Counted from the first letter of the stretch, positions 16,852 to 27,138 are shown. The stretch: DNA of 46,994 bases from Planktotalea frisia (GCF_001890925.1 NZ_MLCB01000106.1:1-46994), one strand, 5' to 3'. The notes: a model not told the origin generated them from the letters alone. Translations and numbers: made by a program.

Positions 16852-17810
16852 GTGGTGCAGAGAAAATTGACGTCACTGTCACCGAAATCGTTGCTGTGAA
16901 TGAACTCGTCACACGCTTCAAGTTTGAGCGCACGGATGGTGGCTTGCTGCCCACCTTCTCCGGTGGCGCGCATACGGTTGTTGAAATGAAAGACGGCGCA
17001 ATCACGCGTATGAACCCCTACTCGCTAATGTCCGATCCTATGGATCAAAGCGCCTACACAATATCTGTGCGCCGCGATGATGAGGGGCGTGGTGGATCCC
17101 TGTTCATGCATAACAATGTCTCTGTTGGGGACAAAATGGTGATCAGCTATCCTGTGAACCTTTTCTCGCTGGACCTGCGCGCCAAGAAACAACTGTTCAT
17201 TGCAGGCGGCATCGGAATCACGCCGTTCTTGAGCCAGATCAAGCAGATGGAACGCTTGGGTGGTGCTTGGGAATTGCATTATGCGTGTCGTAACGCGGCG
17301 CTTGGATCCTATGTGGATGAGCTGTTGTCAGCACATCCTTACGAGGCCCATGTTTACTACGACGATGAAAAGCAAGCGATCGCGCTGGAAGAATTGCTCA
17401 ACGGTCAACCTGTTGGCACGCATGTTTACGTGTGTGGCCCCAAAGGTATGATCAACTGGGTGCGCGCAACGACGGAAAAACTCGGCTGGCCGCGCGAAGC
17501 CGTGCATTACGAGGAATTCCTCGCGCCACAACCGGGCAAACCGTTTGAAGTGAAACTCGCCGTGTCCAACAAAGTCATTCAAGTCGGCGAAGATGAAAGC
17601 CTGCTGGAAGCGATGGAGCGTTCAGGCGTGGATGCACCCTATCTGTGCCGTGGCGGAGCCTGTGGGCAATGCGAAACGCGCGTGATTGATTATTCCGGTA
17701 ACTTCATTCACCGCGATCACTGGTTGGAAGATGATGAACATGCGTCAGGCGAAAAGATCATGCCGTGTGTGAGTAGATTTGAGGGCAAGACCCTCGTGCT
17801 GGACCGATAG
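16848..17810 (+). CDS. dmmB: Dimethylamine monooxygenase reductase subunit
   Basis: A 320-residue reductase of the phthalate dioxygenase reductase type. Order of domains: flavin-binding barrel (about 5-110) with NPYSL at 56-60, NAD(P)-binding domain with GGIGITPF (120-127) and VCGPKGM (195-201), then a plant-type ferredoxin domain with C267-x4-C272-x2-C275 and a fourth cysteine at C307 for the 2Fe-2S cluster. It passes electrons from NAD(P)H to the heme subunit. The usual arginine of the RxYS flavin motif is not at its normal place (N56-P-Y-S), which may only reflect the FMN-binding variant. The next gene begins 9 bases downstream. Confidence 0.9.
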   Translation: MSGAEKIDVTVTEIVAVNELVTRFKFERTDGGLLPTFSGGAHTVVEMKDGAITRMNPYSLMSDPMDQSAYTISVRRDDEGRGGSLFMHNNVSVGDKMVISYPVNLFSLDLRAKKQLFIAGGIGITPFLSQIKQMERLGGAWELHYACRNAALGSYVDELLSAHPYEAHVYYDDEKQAIALEELLNGQPVGTHVYVCGPKGMINWVRATTEKLGWPREAVHYEEFLAPQPGKPFEVKLAVSNKVIQVGEDESLLEAMERSGVDAPYLCRGGACGQCETRVIDYSGNFIHRDHWLEDDEHASGEKIMPCVSRFEGKTLVLDR

Positions 17811-17819
17811 GAGCCAACA

Positions 17820-18887
17820 ATGACCATTCAGTTCAACGAAGAAACATTCCGCGACGATTACACGTTTAAAAACTCTGATTGGGCGATCCAGCGGTTCCCA
17901 TTCCCGTTCCACGAAGACAGCTACATGTATTCGGTAAATATGGAGCAGCATCGCGGTGGTCCCGAAGGCTCGATCTACGAAAAGCGATTTGATGTAGACG
18001 AGCATTACGTCGCTGAGATGCGCGACCGCGCGATGGTGCTCGCGGATGATCCGCTGCGCTGCCAGTCTTTGCCGCATATGACGCTTGCGGGCTGGGATTT
18101 GCTTGAGCTGATCATGGTCTCCAAATCAGAGGATTATCCCGACCTGTTCGAGCTGCACCGCGACGGCGATCAATGGCGCTGGGTGAACAAACCACTTGGT
18201 ATTGATGACACGTTCACGTTCCTTGATGAAACCACGCTACCTTACGGCCCGATGGAGTATATCACGCGCCAAGCGCAGGGTGATTTTTGTGTACTGGATC
18301 AACGCGATGACAATCTGTGGATGGACGCAGGCACTGTGACGACGCAAGCCGATTGGTCACTCGATTTCGATATCGGGATGAACTTCTTTGAGTGGCACGC
18401 CCCTGTGCCGCTGGCCCATGAAAAGGGCATCTTTGTTCGAGCGTTGAAGTTCCTTTTGAATATCCAGCAAGGGTCACCTGCACGTCGCTTGAACTGGACG
18501 ATGACGGTGAATCCGCTTCTAGATACATCCCCTGAAAACTATCACAAATGGGGCATTCAAAAAACGACGATCACACCGGATAACATCGGCCAGAAACAGC
18601 ACTTACGCGTGGAGCTACAGACGTTCTTCCGCCTGCCGCGCTCGAACGCACTGGTCTTTCCGATCCGCTGTTATCTGTGCAATTTCGATGACATGATGAC
18701 GATGCCCAAATGGGGTCGTCGTTTGCACCGTGTGATCCGTGATTTGCCAGAAGAGCTGGCGACCTACAAAGGCTTCATCGACAACCGTCCGATGATGCTG
18801 GACTACTTGGCAAAGTTTGATGATGGCTTGCCCACAAGTCCAGGGATTTGGCCTGACAAAGACTCAGAACCGCCGCTTCAGGCGTGA
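17820..18887 (+). CDS. dmmC: Dimethylamine monooxygenase heme subunit (DUF3445)
   Basis: A 355-residue DUF3445 protein, the family now known as heme-dependent oxidative N-demethylase. It is expected to bind a b-type heme and hydroxylate dimethylamine, giving methylamine and formaldehyde. Supporting features are the length near 350, the N-terminal DWAIQRFPFPFHEDSYMYSV stretch, and a histidine- and aromatic-rich core including WMDAGTVTTQADWSLDFDIGM. GGAG lies six bases upstream of the ATG. It is the last gene of dmmDABC, with an oppositely oriented regulator beyond. I cannot name the heme ligand from sequence alone. Confidence 0.87.
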   Translation: MTIQFNEETFRDDYTFKNSDWAIQRFPFPFHEDSYMYSVNMEQHRGGPEGSIYEKRFDVDEHYVAEMRDRAMVLADDPLRCQSLPHMTLAGWDLLELIMVSKSEDYPDLFELHRDGDQWRWVNKPLGIDDTFTFLDETTLPYGPMEYITRQAQGDFCVLDQRDDNLWMDAGTVTTQADWSLDFDIGMNFFEWHAPVPLAHEKGIFVRALKFLLNIQQGSPARRLNWTMTVNPLLDTSPENYHKWGIQKTTITPDNIGQKQHLRVELQTFFRLPRSNALVFPIRCYLCNFDDMMTMPKWGRRLHRVIRDLPEELATYKGFIDNRPMMLDYLAKFDDGLPTSPGIWPDKDSEPPLQA

Positions 18888-18898
18888 CACCAACGTAA

Positions 18899-18918
18899 GG
18901 TGCGTGGTTTCACGCACC
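18899..18918. repeat. Palindromic element after dmmC (copy 2)
   Basis: GGTGCGTG and CACGCACC form an 8-bp stem around GTTT. The sequence nearly repeats the element at 8656-8679; the shared part begins at 18,894. Here it sits between the ends of two convergent units (dmmC on + and the XRE-cupin gene on -), so it could act as a bidirectional end-of-transcript hairpin. Confidence 0.65.
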
Positions 18919-18928
18919 CTACCCTCAC

Positions 18929-19588
18929 TCAGCCTGTTGATTGCGGATAGCTGATAATCGAAAGATAGCGTGCAGGCAATTCCACAAGCTTTTCAGGACC
19001 ATGCGGCGCATCCGCATCAAAAAACAGAGTGTCCCCCGGCAGCAAGGAATGCACATCATCGCCGTGGCGATAATCGACTTTACCCTCAAGCATATAAATT
19101 GTCTCGATCCCGCCGTGTTGGAACATCGGAAACACATCAGATTGTTCTGACAAAGTGATCAAATAAGGCTCCACAATCACACCGCTCGAATTCGCACCAA
19201 TGTGGCCCAGCAGGTTATACTGATGGCCTGCGCGCGTGCCTTCGCGCTCCAACTCAACACCCTCGCCCGCTTTCGTATGAACCGCTGAGCGTTGCTCCTC
19301 AAAGCGACGGAAAAAGCTCGTGAGTGGTACCGACAGCGCATTCGCCAACGTTTGCAGCGTACTCAAGGATGGTGAGGTGTTACCGTTCTCGATCTTGGAG
19401 AGCATGCCAATCGACAAGCCCGTCATAGACGCTAGTTCTGCCACGGTGATCTCTTTTTGTTTACGAAACGCGCGAACTTCGCGGCCAATCGCAACTTCGA
19501 GAACCTTCTCGCGCTCTCCCGCAGATGTGACATGCGGATCTTGACTAAGTTTAACAACCATCTCGGGCGATATCGCTTCTATGTTCAT
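18929..19588 (-). CDS. XRE-family regulator with C-terminal cupin
   Basis: A 219-residue regulator with an XRE helix-turn-helix at about residues 38-92 (ITVAELASMTGLSIGMLSKIE) and a cupin sensor at about 135-215. AGGAGG lies eight bases before the ATG, an ideal ribosome binding site. Proteins of this layout, such as PuuR, respond to small amine or amino acid ligands. It follows mgdD by 164 bases in the same orientation, with its own likely promoter in between (TATAAT at 19,668-19,673 on the minus strand). It is one of two candidate regulators of the methylamine island, the other being the GlxA-type protein. Confidence 0.88.
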   Translation of the reverse strand: MNIEAISPEMVVKLSQDPHVTSAGEREKVLEVAIGREVRAFRKQKEITVAELASMTGLSIGMLSKIENGNTSPSLSTLQTLANALSVPLTSFFRRFEEQRSAVHTKAGEGVELEREGTRAGHQYNLLGHIGANSSGVIVEPYLITLSEQSDVFPMFQHGGIETIYMLEGKVDYRHGDDVHSLLPGDTLFFDADAPHGPEKLVELPARYLSIISYPQSTG

Positions 19589-19752
19589 CCTCTTAGCCTC
19601 CTAGAGTGGCCCAACTGCAAACACAACAATTCACGAGAGTTCACCCGAAATTCGGTCCATTCCCTTCATTATAGGATAAAAAATTTCATACGGGTAAATA
19701 AAATCCCCCCGCTTGACGCTTTTTGAGGTGTTCTTGGCTGTTTTAAGAACGC
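19589..19752 (-). promoter_or_regulatory. Likely promoter region of the XRE-cupin gene
   Basis: The minus strand carries a perfect -10 hexamer TATAAT (19,668-19,673) about 80 bases before the start; a weak TTTACC sits 19 bases further upstream. Nearer mgdD, GTTCTT and AAGAAC (19,729-19,749) pair over a 9-base loop, a weak possible end signal for mgdD. Confidence 0.45.
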
Positions 19753-20319
19753 TCAGGCGACCGAGCGCATCGCCGTCACAATCGCATGATGCAAAGACCC
19801 CGCAGACGCGCGAGGTCCAAGAATGCGCACCCAATCACTCGGATCGCGGCGCAGAACGAAACATCCCAAGTGATGAATAGACGTACGTTGTGCATCGCCC
19901 GTTGTCATCTGGCGGACGTTGATCGGACATAACAACTCGACAACCTGCTCCATCGCGCTGCCTTGCAGATCAAAGCACGCCCAAGCATCGGTTTGTTCAG
20001 TGATCGACGCAGTATCGCCAAAACGGGACTTCAACTGGCTCGCAAGGTCTTCGTGGCTCGCAAAAGGCGCGCCGACCATCCATTGATCCGGCCCCGTCCA
20101 GAACGCGGCTTCGGGATCACGCAGAACCGCTTTGCCGACCGCAGGCAAACGACCATCGAGCAGATCAGACAGATGCGCGCGGCACGCAGCTTCGTGCCCT
20201 AGACGCCCATGAACAGAGGCGAGCGCGAGACCATCGCTCTCGCGCAATTCAGCATTGCCAATCGTGTCAACGCGCACGGTTTGCCCGCCAAGGGCAGTAA
20301 TAGGAGTAAGGCTATGCAC
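19753..20319 (-). CDS. mgdD: N-methylglutamate dehydrogenase subunit D (sarcosine oxidase gamma-like)
   Basis: A 188-residue protein of the SoxG family, the small THF-fold subunit of heterotetrameric sarcosine-oxidase-like enzymes. Motifs include AFWTGPDQWMVGAP and CFDLQGSAMEQVVELLCPIN, both usual for SoxG. I chose the GTG at 20,319 because AGGGGGA lies seven to eight bases upstream; it overlaps the mgdC stop by 8 bases. A longer frame from 20,346 exists but has no good binding site. In NMG dehydrogenase it pairs with the GcvT half of MgdC. Assignment as Mgd rather than sarcosine oxidase rests on the gmaS-mgs neighbours. Confidence 0.83.
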   Translation of the reverse strand: MHSLTPITALGGQTVRVDTIGNAELRESDGLALASVHGRLGHEAACRAHLSDLLDGRLPAVGKAVLRDPEAAFWTGPDQWMVGAPFASHEDLASQLKSRFGDTASITEQTDAWACFDLQGSAMEQVVELLCPINVRQMTTGDAQRTSIHHLGCFVLRRDPSDWVRILGPRASAGSLHHAIVTAMRSVA

Positions 20320-23263
20320 GTTGGCGTCCCCCTTCTGGGTCAACAAAATGGGCAGAAGTCACTTCGACCTCGACTTCGCTATCGGTCACCGGCGAAACAA
20401 GGCGCATCTTTTCGCCCATACGCGCATCCCCCGATTTGATGAACGCGAGACCGATCATTGACCCGACTTCTGGCGAATAGGCGGCGGAAGTTACATAGCC
20501 CTGATCATGCGCGGCATCGACAGGGCCATCGGCCGCCATCAAATGCCCACCAGCGGTGATCTTGTCTTCGCGCGCGAGCGGCTTCACGCCGACCAGCTTC
20601 AACGCATCTTCTTCATTCAAACCTGCGCGTTCAGACAGAACCGTGCCGATGCTGTCCTTTTTCTTGGACACCATTCGACCCATGCCAAGATTGTTCGCAG
20701 TGGTTGTGCCGTTCAGCTCATTGCCCGCCGCATGCCCCTTTTCGATACGCATCACGCCGAGCGCTTCTGTGCCGTAAGGAACAACGTCGAACTCTTCGCC
20801 CTCTTCCATCAGTTTGCGCATCAAAGCGTCGCCATAACGCGACGGTACAGCGATCTCAAAGGCCATTTCGCCAGAAAAAGAAATACGGAACAAACGCGCG
20901 CGCAAACCACCACAGACGGTAATATTGGCGCAGGCCATGAACTCAAACGCCTCATTCGAGATGTCAAACTCGGGGTCGACAATCTTTTGCAAAAGCTTGC
21001 GCGAATTCGGCCCAGCAACCGCATATTGCGCCCAAGCTTCCGTGGTGGAAATCAGCTGCACATCCGCGTCCGGCATCAAGCACTGACGCACAAATTCCAT
21101 GTGTTGATAGACAGGGCCAGCTTTGGCTGTGGTCGTTGTCACAACGAAATGATCTTCCGCCAAACGGCCAGCCGTGCCATCATCCATTGCGATACCATCT
21201 TCGCGCAGCATCAGACCATAGCGCACCTTGCCAACAGCCAGTTTCGCAAACGGATTGCAGTAGAGTTTGTTGAGGAACGTCGCCGCATCCGCGCCTTGCA
21301 CATCGATTTTTCCAAGCGTTGTACAATCGCACACACCGACAGAGGCACGGGTTGCTTTGACTTCGCGGTCTACCGATTGACGCCAATGGGTTTCGCCCTC
21401 GATCGGGAACCACTGCGCGCGCAGCCAATTGCCCACTTCAACAAAAACCGCGCCGCGCTCTTTCGCCCAGAAATGCGAGGGGGTCAGACGTGTCGGGTGG
21501 AACTCCATCCCGCGCATACGACCGGCGAGCGCGCCAATGGACACAGGCGTGTAAGGCGGGCGGAAGATCGTTGTTCCGACATCGGGAATACCTTTTCCTG
21601 CAATTTCCGCCATAATCGCAAGACCGCCCATGTTGGATGTCTTGCCTTGATCCGTCGCCATGCCCAGCGTCGTATAGCGCTTGAGGTGCTCAACGGATTT
21701 GAACCCTTCTTGATGCGCAAGCTTCACGTCCTTGACCGTCACATCGTTTTGCTGATCCAGCCACGCGCGTTTGCAGCCCTCGACATACCAAAAAGCGGAT
21801 TGCTTGGCGGGGGTGTCAGCGGCTGTTGGTACATCCGCCGCTTTGATGCCAAACGCGTCAGCCGCGCCTTTTGCACCGCTGTGCAAAGCGCCATATGTGG
21901 AGAGATCCCCGCTCGCAGCACCCGCAACAGACATGCCCGGCGGCAGCGTGCCCCCCGGAACAAAGGCTGAAAGTTCAGCATTCCAAGCTGGGCGACCCCG
22001 TTGATGGCATGTCAGATGCACATTCGGGTTCCACCCCCCCGACACACCTAGCGCGCCACATTCTAGCGTTCGCATAGAGCCATCGGCTTGCTGTACTTCA
22101 ACGAACGCCAGGCCAAGACGGCCTTTGGTATTGATCACTTGCGCGCCCGCAAGCACTTCGTAATCCATCGACATCGGTGTCTCTGAACGTGTGTCGATCA
22201 CCGCGGCAATCTTGACGCCCTTCGCATGCAGGTCAGCGGCAGTGCGATGCCCATCATCGCACGACGTAAAGATCGCGACCCGCTGCGCAGGCGTTACCGC
22301 CCAACGGTTCACATAAGAGCGCATCGCAGAGGCAAGCATAATGCCCGGACGGTCGTTATTCTCAAACGCTATTGGCCGCTCAATCGCGCCGGCACACAGC
22401 ATCGTTTTGCCAGCATAAATGCGCCAGAGGATTTGACGTGGTTTGCCAGCGGCAGGTTCAAAGAGGTGATCCGAGACACGCTCAACCGCGCCGTAAATGC
22501 CATGATCGAACGCACCCATGACAGTAGTGCGCGTCATCAGGCGCACGTTGGGCATCGAGGAAAGTTCAGCAACCGTTTGCGTCGTCCAATCGAGCGCGGC
22601 TTTGCCGCCAACAGCCATATTTTCGCTCAGCAATCGCCCGCCCAAGGCAAAATCTTCATCTGCGAGGATCACGTCTTTGCCGGCGCGACCAGCAGTCAGG
22701 GCAGCCATGAGACCCGAGGGTCCAGCGCCAATAATCAACAGATCGCAATGACGAAAGCCCTTGTCATACTGATCCGGGTCTTCTTGCATCGACAACGCAC
22801 CAAGACCTGCGGCACGCCGAATAATCGGCTCGTACACTTTCTCCCAAAAAGACGCAGGCCACATGAAAGTCTTGTAATAAAAACCTGCGGCAAGAAAATC
22901 AGAGGCAGCATCGTTCACAGCCATCACGTCAAACTTCACTGACGGCCAGCAGTTTTGCGAGCGCGCAGTTAGGCCCTCAAATAGCTCTGCCGTGGTCGCA
23001 CGTGTGTTGGGTTCCGCGCGCGCGCCGTCGCGCAGCGTGACAATCGCGTTCGGCTCTTCACTACCTGCGCTTAGAGGACCACGCGGACGGTGGTATTTGA
23101 ACGAACGTCCCATCAGGCGAACGCCGTTGGCAAGCAAGGCAGAGGCGAGCGTGTCACCTGCGTGACCTGTGAAGCTTTTGCCATCGAATTTGAACTTCAG
23201 GCTTGATCCACGATCAATTTGACCGCCATCCAATCGGTTCACTTGTGTCATTTGGCCACTCAT
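20312..23263 (-). CDS. mgdC: N-methylglutamate dehydrogenase large subunit C (sarcosine oxidase alpha-like)
   Basis: A 983-residue SoxA-type protein. The N-terminal part (about 20-110) is the ferredoxin-like domain that in this family lacks the iron-sulfur cysteines. A dinucleotide-binding motif GAGPSG sits at 179-184, a second redox domain follows, and residues about 600-970 form a GcvT-type domain that loads released formaldehyde on THF. The complex oxidises N-methylglutamate to glutamate and methylene-THF, feeding electrons to the respiratory chain or oxygen. Its start overlaps mgdB (ATGA) and its end overlaps mgdD, so subunit synthesis is coupled. Confidence 0.88.
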   Translation of the reverse strand: MSGQMTQVNRLDGGQIDRGSSLKFKFDGKSFTGHAGDTLASALLANGVRLMGRSFKYHRPRGPLSAGSEEPNAIVTLRDGARAEPNTRATTAELFEGLTARSQNCWPSVKFDVMAVNDAASDFLAAGFYYKTFMWPASFWEKVYEPIIRRAAGLGALSMQEDPDQYDKGFRHCDLLIIGAGPSGLMAALTAGRAGKDVILADEDFALGGRLLSENMAVGGKAALDWTTQTVAELSSMPNVRLMTRTTVMGAFDHGIYGAVERVSDHLFEPAAGKPRQILWRIYAGKTMLCAGAIERPIAFENNDRPGIMLASAMRSYVNRWAVTPAQRVAIFTSCDDGHRTAADLHAKGVKIAAVIDTRSETPMSMDYEVLAGAQVINTKGRLGLAFVEVQQADGSMRTLECGALGVSGGWNPNVHLTCHQRGRPAWNAELSAFVPGGTLPPGMSVAGAASGDLSTYGALHSGAKGAADAFGIKAADVPTAADTPAKQSAFWYVEGCKRAWLDQQNDVTVKDVKLAHQEGFKSVEHLKRYTTLGMATDQGKTSNMGGLAIMAEIAGKGIPDVGTTIFRPPYTPVSIGALAGRMRGMEFHPTRLTPSHFWAKERGAVFVEVGNWLRAQWFPIEGETHWRQSVDREVKATRASVGVCDCTTLGKIDVQGADAATFLNKLYCNPFAKLAVGKVRYGLMLREDGIAMDDGTAGRLAEDHFVVTTTTAKAGPVYQHMEFVRQCLMPDADVQLISTTEAWAQYAVAGPNSRKLLQKIVDPEFDISNEAFEFMACANITVCGGLRARLFRISFSGEMAFEIAVPSRYGDALMRKLMEEGEEFDVVPYGTEALGVMRIEKGHAAGNELNGTTTANNLGMGRMVSKKKDSIGTVLSERAGLNEEDALKLVGVKPLAREDKITAGGHLMAADGPVDAAHDQGYVTSAAYSPEVGSMIGLAFIKSGDARMGEKMRLVSPVTDSEVEVEVTSAHFVDPEGGRQRA

Positions 23264-23547
23264 TTGGAACGTCCCTTGCTGCGCGCCACATCGCGGGCCA
23301 GCTCAACCTTTGAAATTTCGTGCGTGCGGGTGTCGCGCGTGACCACGAGCCAAGAGCGATCGCCCCCCTCATGAAACCACAACTCGCGAAGCGTTCCAGC
23401 GGGATTGTCGCGCAAATACGCGTAGTCGTGGAACTGCTCCGCCACGGTGTCGCTCTCAGGATCGGGACGCTCGATCAGGCGCGCGTCGCCCATATAAACG
23501 AACTCGGCACTGTCGCGTGGGCCAAGAAGCGGGTGGTTGATAATCAT
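23260..23547 (-). CDS. mgdB: N-methylglutamate dehydrogenase small subunit B (sarcosine oxidase delta-like)
   Basis: A 95-residue SoxD-family protein beginning MIINHPLLGPRDSAEF. I chose the ATG at 23,547, with GGGAG seven bases upstream, over a longer frame to 23,604. In sarcosine oxidase this subunit holds a zinc ion with three cysteines and one histidine. Here there is no cysteine anywhere: the CPxCG motif reads HPLLG, and the final cysteine position is D63, although H59 remains. So the zinc site is gone. It lies 16 bases after mgdA and overlaps mgdC. Confidence 0.85.
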   Translation of the reverse strand: MIINHPLLGPRDSAEFVYMGDARLIERPDPESDTVAEQFHDYAYLRDNPAGTLRELWFHEGGDRSWLVVTRDTRTHEISKVELARDVARSKGRSK

Positions 23548-23563
23548 GCTTTTTCTCCCGTCA

Positions 23564-24814
23564 TCAGTGCAGGTTGGGCTGGTTGCCCTGCCCTTTTTCG
23601 TCAATCATGTGACCTGTTTTGTAGCGATCCAAACGATAGGCTGTCGCCGTTTCATGCGGCGTATCATTCGCAAGCAAATGCGCGAACGTGTAGCCAGAGG
23701 CAGGTGTCGCCTTGAAACCGCCGTAGCACCAGCCACCATTGAAATAGAGCCCCTCGATATGGGTTTTGTCGATATAGGGTGATCCGTCCATCGACATATC
23801 CATGATCCCGCCCCACATACGTAAAAGTCGCGCGCGGCCGATCATCGGCATGATCGCCATACCGCCTTCGCAGACGTCTTCGACCACAGGAAGATTGCCT
23901 CGCTGTGCATAGGAATTGTACCCGTCAAGATCACCGCCAAAGACCAGCCCCCCCTTGTCGGATTGGCTCACATAGAAGTGCCCTGCGCCAAAGGTGATCA
24001 CACCCGGCAGCACAGGTTTCAGGCCCTCAGACACAAACGCTTGCAAGACGTGGCTCTCAATCGGCAAACGCATTCCCGCCATGCCCATCAAACGGCCCGA
24101 GTTACCCGCAACGGCGCAACCCACCTTGTCCGCACCAATGAAACCACGCGAAGTCTCAATCCCTTTGCAAACGCCGTTTTCGATTTTGAAACCCGTGACT
24201 TCGCAATTTTGGATAATATCGACACCGTGACTATCAGCAGAGCGCGCATAGCCCCATGCAACGGCGTCGTGGCGCACAGTTCCGCCACGCCGCTGAGCCA
24301 GCCCGCCTTTGATTGGAAAGCGTTGATCGTCAAATTTCAGGAAAGGGTACTCTTTGCGAATTTGTGCTTCATTCAGATACTCCGCGTCAGCCCCGTTCAA
24401 AATCATCGCATTGCCACGGCGTACGAACGCATCGCGCTGTGCGTCAGAGTGAATGAGGTTCATAATACCACGCTGCGATACCATCGCATTGTAGTTCAGG
24501 TCTTGCTCCAAACCTTCCCAGAGTTTCAAAGAAAACTCATAAAACGGTTCATTCCCATCTAGCAGGTAGTTTGAGCGGATGATCGTTGTGTTGCGGCCAA
24601 CGTTACCGCCGCCAATCCAGCCCTTCTCGATCACGGCGATGTTCTTCTGCTTATAGACCTTCGCCAAGTAATGCGCCGTCGCCAAACCATGACCACCGCC
24701 ACCGATGATCACGATGTCATAGTGCGGTTTGGGATCAGGCTCACGCCACGCAGGTTTCCAGCCTTTATGACCGCTCAGCGCCTCTTTGATGACCTTAAAT
24801 CCAGAATATCGCAT
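23564..24814 (-). CDS. mgdA: N-methylglutamate dehydrogenase flavin subunit A (sarcosine oxidase beta-like)
   Basis: A 416-residue FAD-dependent oxidoreductase of the SoxB/DAO family. The FAD motif IIGGGGHG is at about residues 36-43. H182, inside RHDAVAWGYAR, matches the histidine that binds FMN covalently in sarcosine oxidase beta chains. This is the amine-oxidising subunit that would act on N-methylglutamate. The ATG at 24,814 has GGAGG eight bases upstream and gives the usual family length of about 415; a longer frame to 24,877 is not needed. It is the first gene of mgdABCD. True sarcosine oxidase remains possible but is less likely here. Confidence 0.87.
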   Translation of the reverse strand: MRYSGFKVIKEALSGHKGWKPAWREPDPKPHYDIVIIGGGGHGLATAHYLAKVYKQKNIAVIEKGWIGGGNVGRNTTIIRSNYLLDGNEPFYEFSLKLWEGLEQDLNYNAMVSQRGIMNLIHSDAQRDAFVRRGNAMILNGADAEYLNEAQIRKEYPFLKFDDQRFPIKGGLAQRRGGTVRHDAVAWGYARSADSHGVDIIQNCEVTGFKIENGVCKGIETSRGFIGADKVGCAVAGNSGRLMGMAGMRLPIESHVLQAFVSEGLKPVLPGVITFGAGHFYVSQSDKGGLVFGGDLDGYNSYAQRGNLPVVEDVCEGGMAIMPMIGRARLLRMWGGIMDMSMDGSPYIDKTHIEGLYFNGGWCYGGFKATPASGYTFAHLLANDTPHETATAYRLDRYKTGHMIDEKGQGNQPNLH

Positions 24815-26046
<1,232 letters not shown>

Positions 26047-26072
26047 GTCCTCTTAACCAATAGTTGATATAG

Positions 26073-26104
26073 GCCCCGCCTGAATATTTCAGGTGGGGCT
26101 TTTT
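26073..26104 (+). terminator. Terminator/attenuator between tmoX and tmoW
   Basis: A 12-bp stem (arms 26,073-26,084 and 26,088-26,099, one G-T pair) with a 3-base loop is followed by TTTTT. It lies 26 bases after the tmoX stop. It should stop most transcripts and so set the binding protein above the ATPase and permease. Confidence 0.9.
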
Positions 26105-26118
26105 AAACAGGATTCCCC

Positions 26119-27138
26119 ATGACCACTGATGCCCCCGTTATCTCCGCAAAGAACGTCTGGAAGCTTTTTGGAAGCGCGCCAGAAGCTTATCTCAAAGGAA
26201 TGAAACCAGAGATGAGTTTTGATGAGATCCGCGCGGATGGCTATATTGCTGGCGTTAAGGATGTCTCGATCGAGGTGTCACGCGGCGAAATGCTGGTCAT
26301 CATGGGGCTGTCAGGCTCTGGCAAATCCACTTTGGTGCGCTGTTTCTCGCGTCTACATGAAATTACCGGCGGCACGATTGAAGTCGAAGGTCAGGACATC
26401 ATGTCCTTGTCCGAGAAAGAGCTGATCGAGCTGCGTCGCAATAAGATGGGCATGGTGTTCCAAAGCTTTGGCTTGCTGCCCCACCGAACAGTCCTCGACA
26501 ATGTCGCCTTCCCATTAGAGATGCGCGGTCAGGACAAACATGCGCGCCGCGAACGTGCGCTTGAGGTGATCAAACTCGTAGGCCTTGAGGGACGCGAAGA
26601 CTATTTCCCGCGCGAGTTATCGGGCGGTCAGCAGCAGCGCGTCGGCATCGCGCGCAGCCTCGCGATTGAGCCTGATATCTGGTTCCTCGATGAGCCCTTC
26701 TCCGCACTCGATCCGCTCATTCGCCGTGAAATGCAGGATGAATTCTTGCGCCTGCAACAGCTTTTGAACAAAACGATTGTCTTTATTACACACGACTTCG
26801 ACGAAGCCCTGCGCCTCGCAGATCGCATCGCAATTATGAAGGACGGTGCGGTAGAGCAATGCGACACACCCGATCAAATCGTGCTGCATCCAGCGACAGA
26901 ATATGTACGCAAGTTTACCGAAGAAATCGACAAAGCGCGCGTTGTCCATGCGAGCACTTTGCTTGAGCCCGGCCTCAGCGGTGAGGGTGATCCGGTGGAC
27001 GCCGCAGCCTCTGTGCAGAGCTTGGCGAAACTGCTGATCCAAGACACGCGTGTCGCTATTCCAGTGGCAAAAGACGGTACTGTGATTGGCGCGATAAGCC
27101 GTGAGACAGCGCTCGGCATATTGGTGGGAACGGATTGA
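26119..27138 (+). CDS. tmoW: TMAO ABC transporter ATP-binding protein TmoW-like
   Basis: A 339-residue ABC ATPase of the ProV/OpuAA class. Walker A GLSGSGKST is at residues 63-71, signature LSGGQQQR at about 166-173, and Walker B WFLDEPFSALD follows. The N-terminus has the KNVWKLFG start typical of quaternary amine ATPases, and residues about 275-339 form a regulatory CBS-like tail. The stop overlaps the start of tmoV by one base (TGATG), so the two are coupled. Confidence 0.9.
   Translation: MTTDAPVISAKNVWKLFGSAPEAYLKGMKPEMSFDEIRADGYIAGVKDVSIEVSRGEMLVIMGLSGSGKSTLVRCFSRLHEITGGTIEVEGQDIMSLSEKELIELRRNKMGMVFQSFGLLPHRTVLDNVAFPLEMRGQDKHARRERALEVIKLVGLEGREDYFPRELSGGQQQRVGIARSLAIEPDIWFLDEPFSALDPLIRREMQDEFLRLQQLLNKTIVFITHDFDEALRLADRIAIMKDGAVEQCDTPDQIVLHPATEYVRKFTEEIDKARVVHASTLLEPGLSGEGDPVDAAASVQSLAKLLIQDTRVAIPVAKDGTVIGAISRETALGILVGTD

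Noticed and set aside
19753-24814. Heterotetrameric sarcosine oxidase (SoxBDAG)
   Set aside because: Same protein families, but neighbouring gmaS and mgsABC need an N-methylglutamate dehydrogenase, and the delta-like chain has lost its zinc cysteines. Not excluded by sequence alone.
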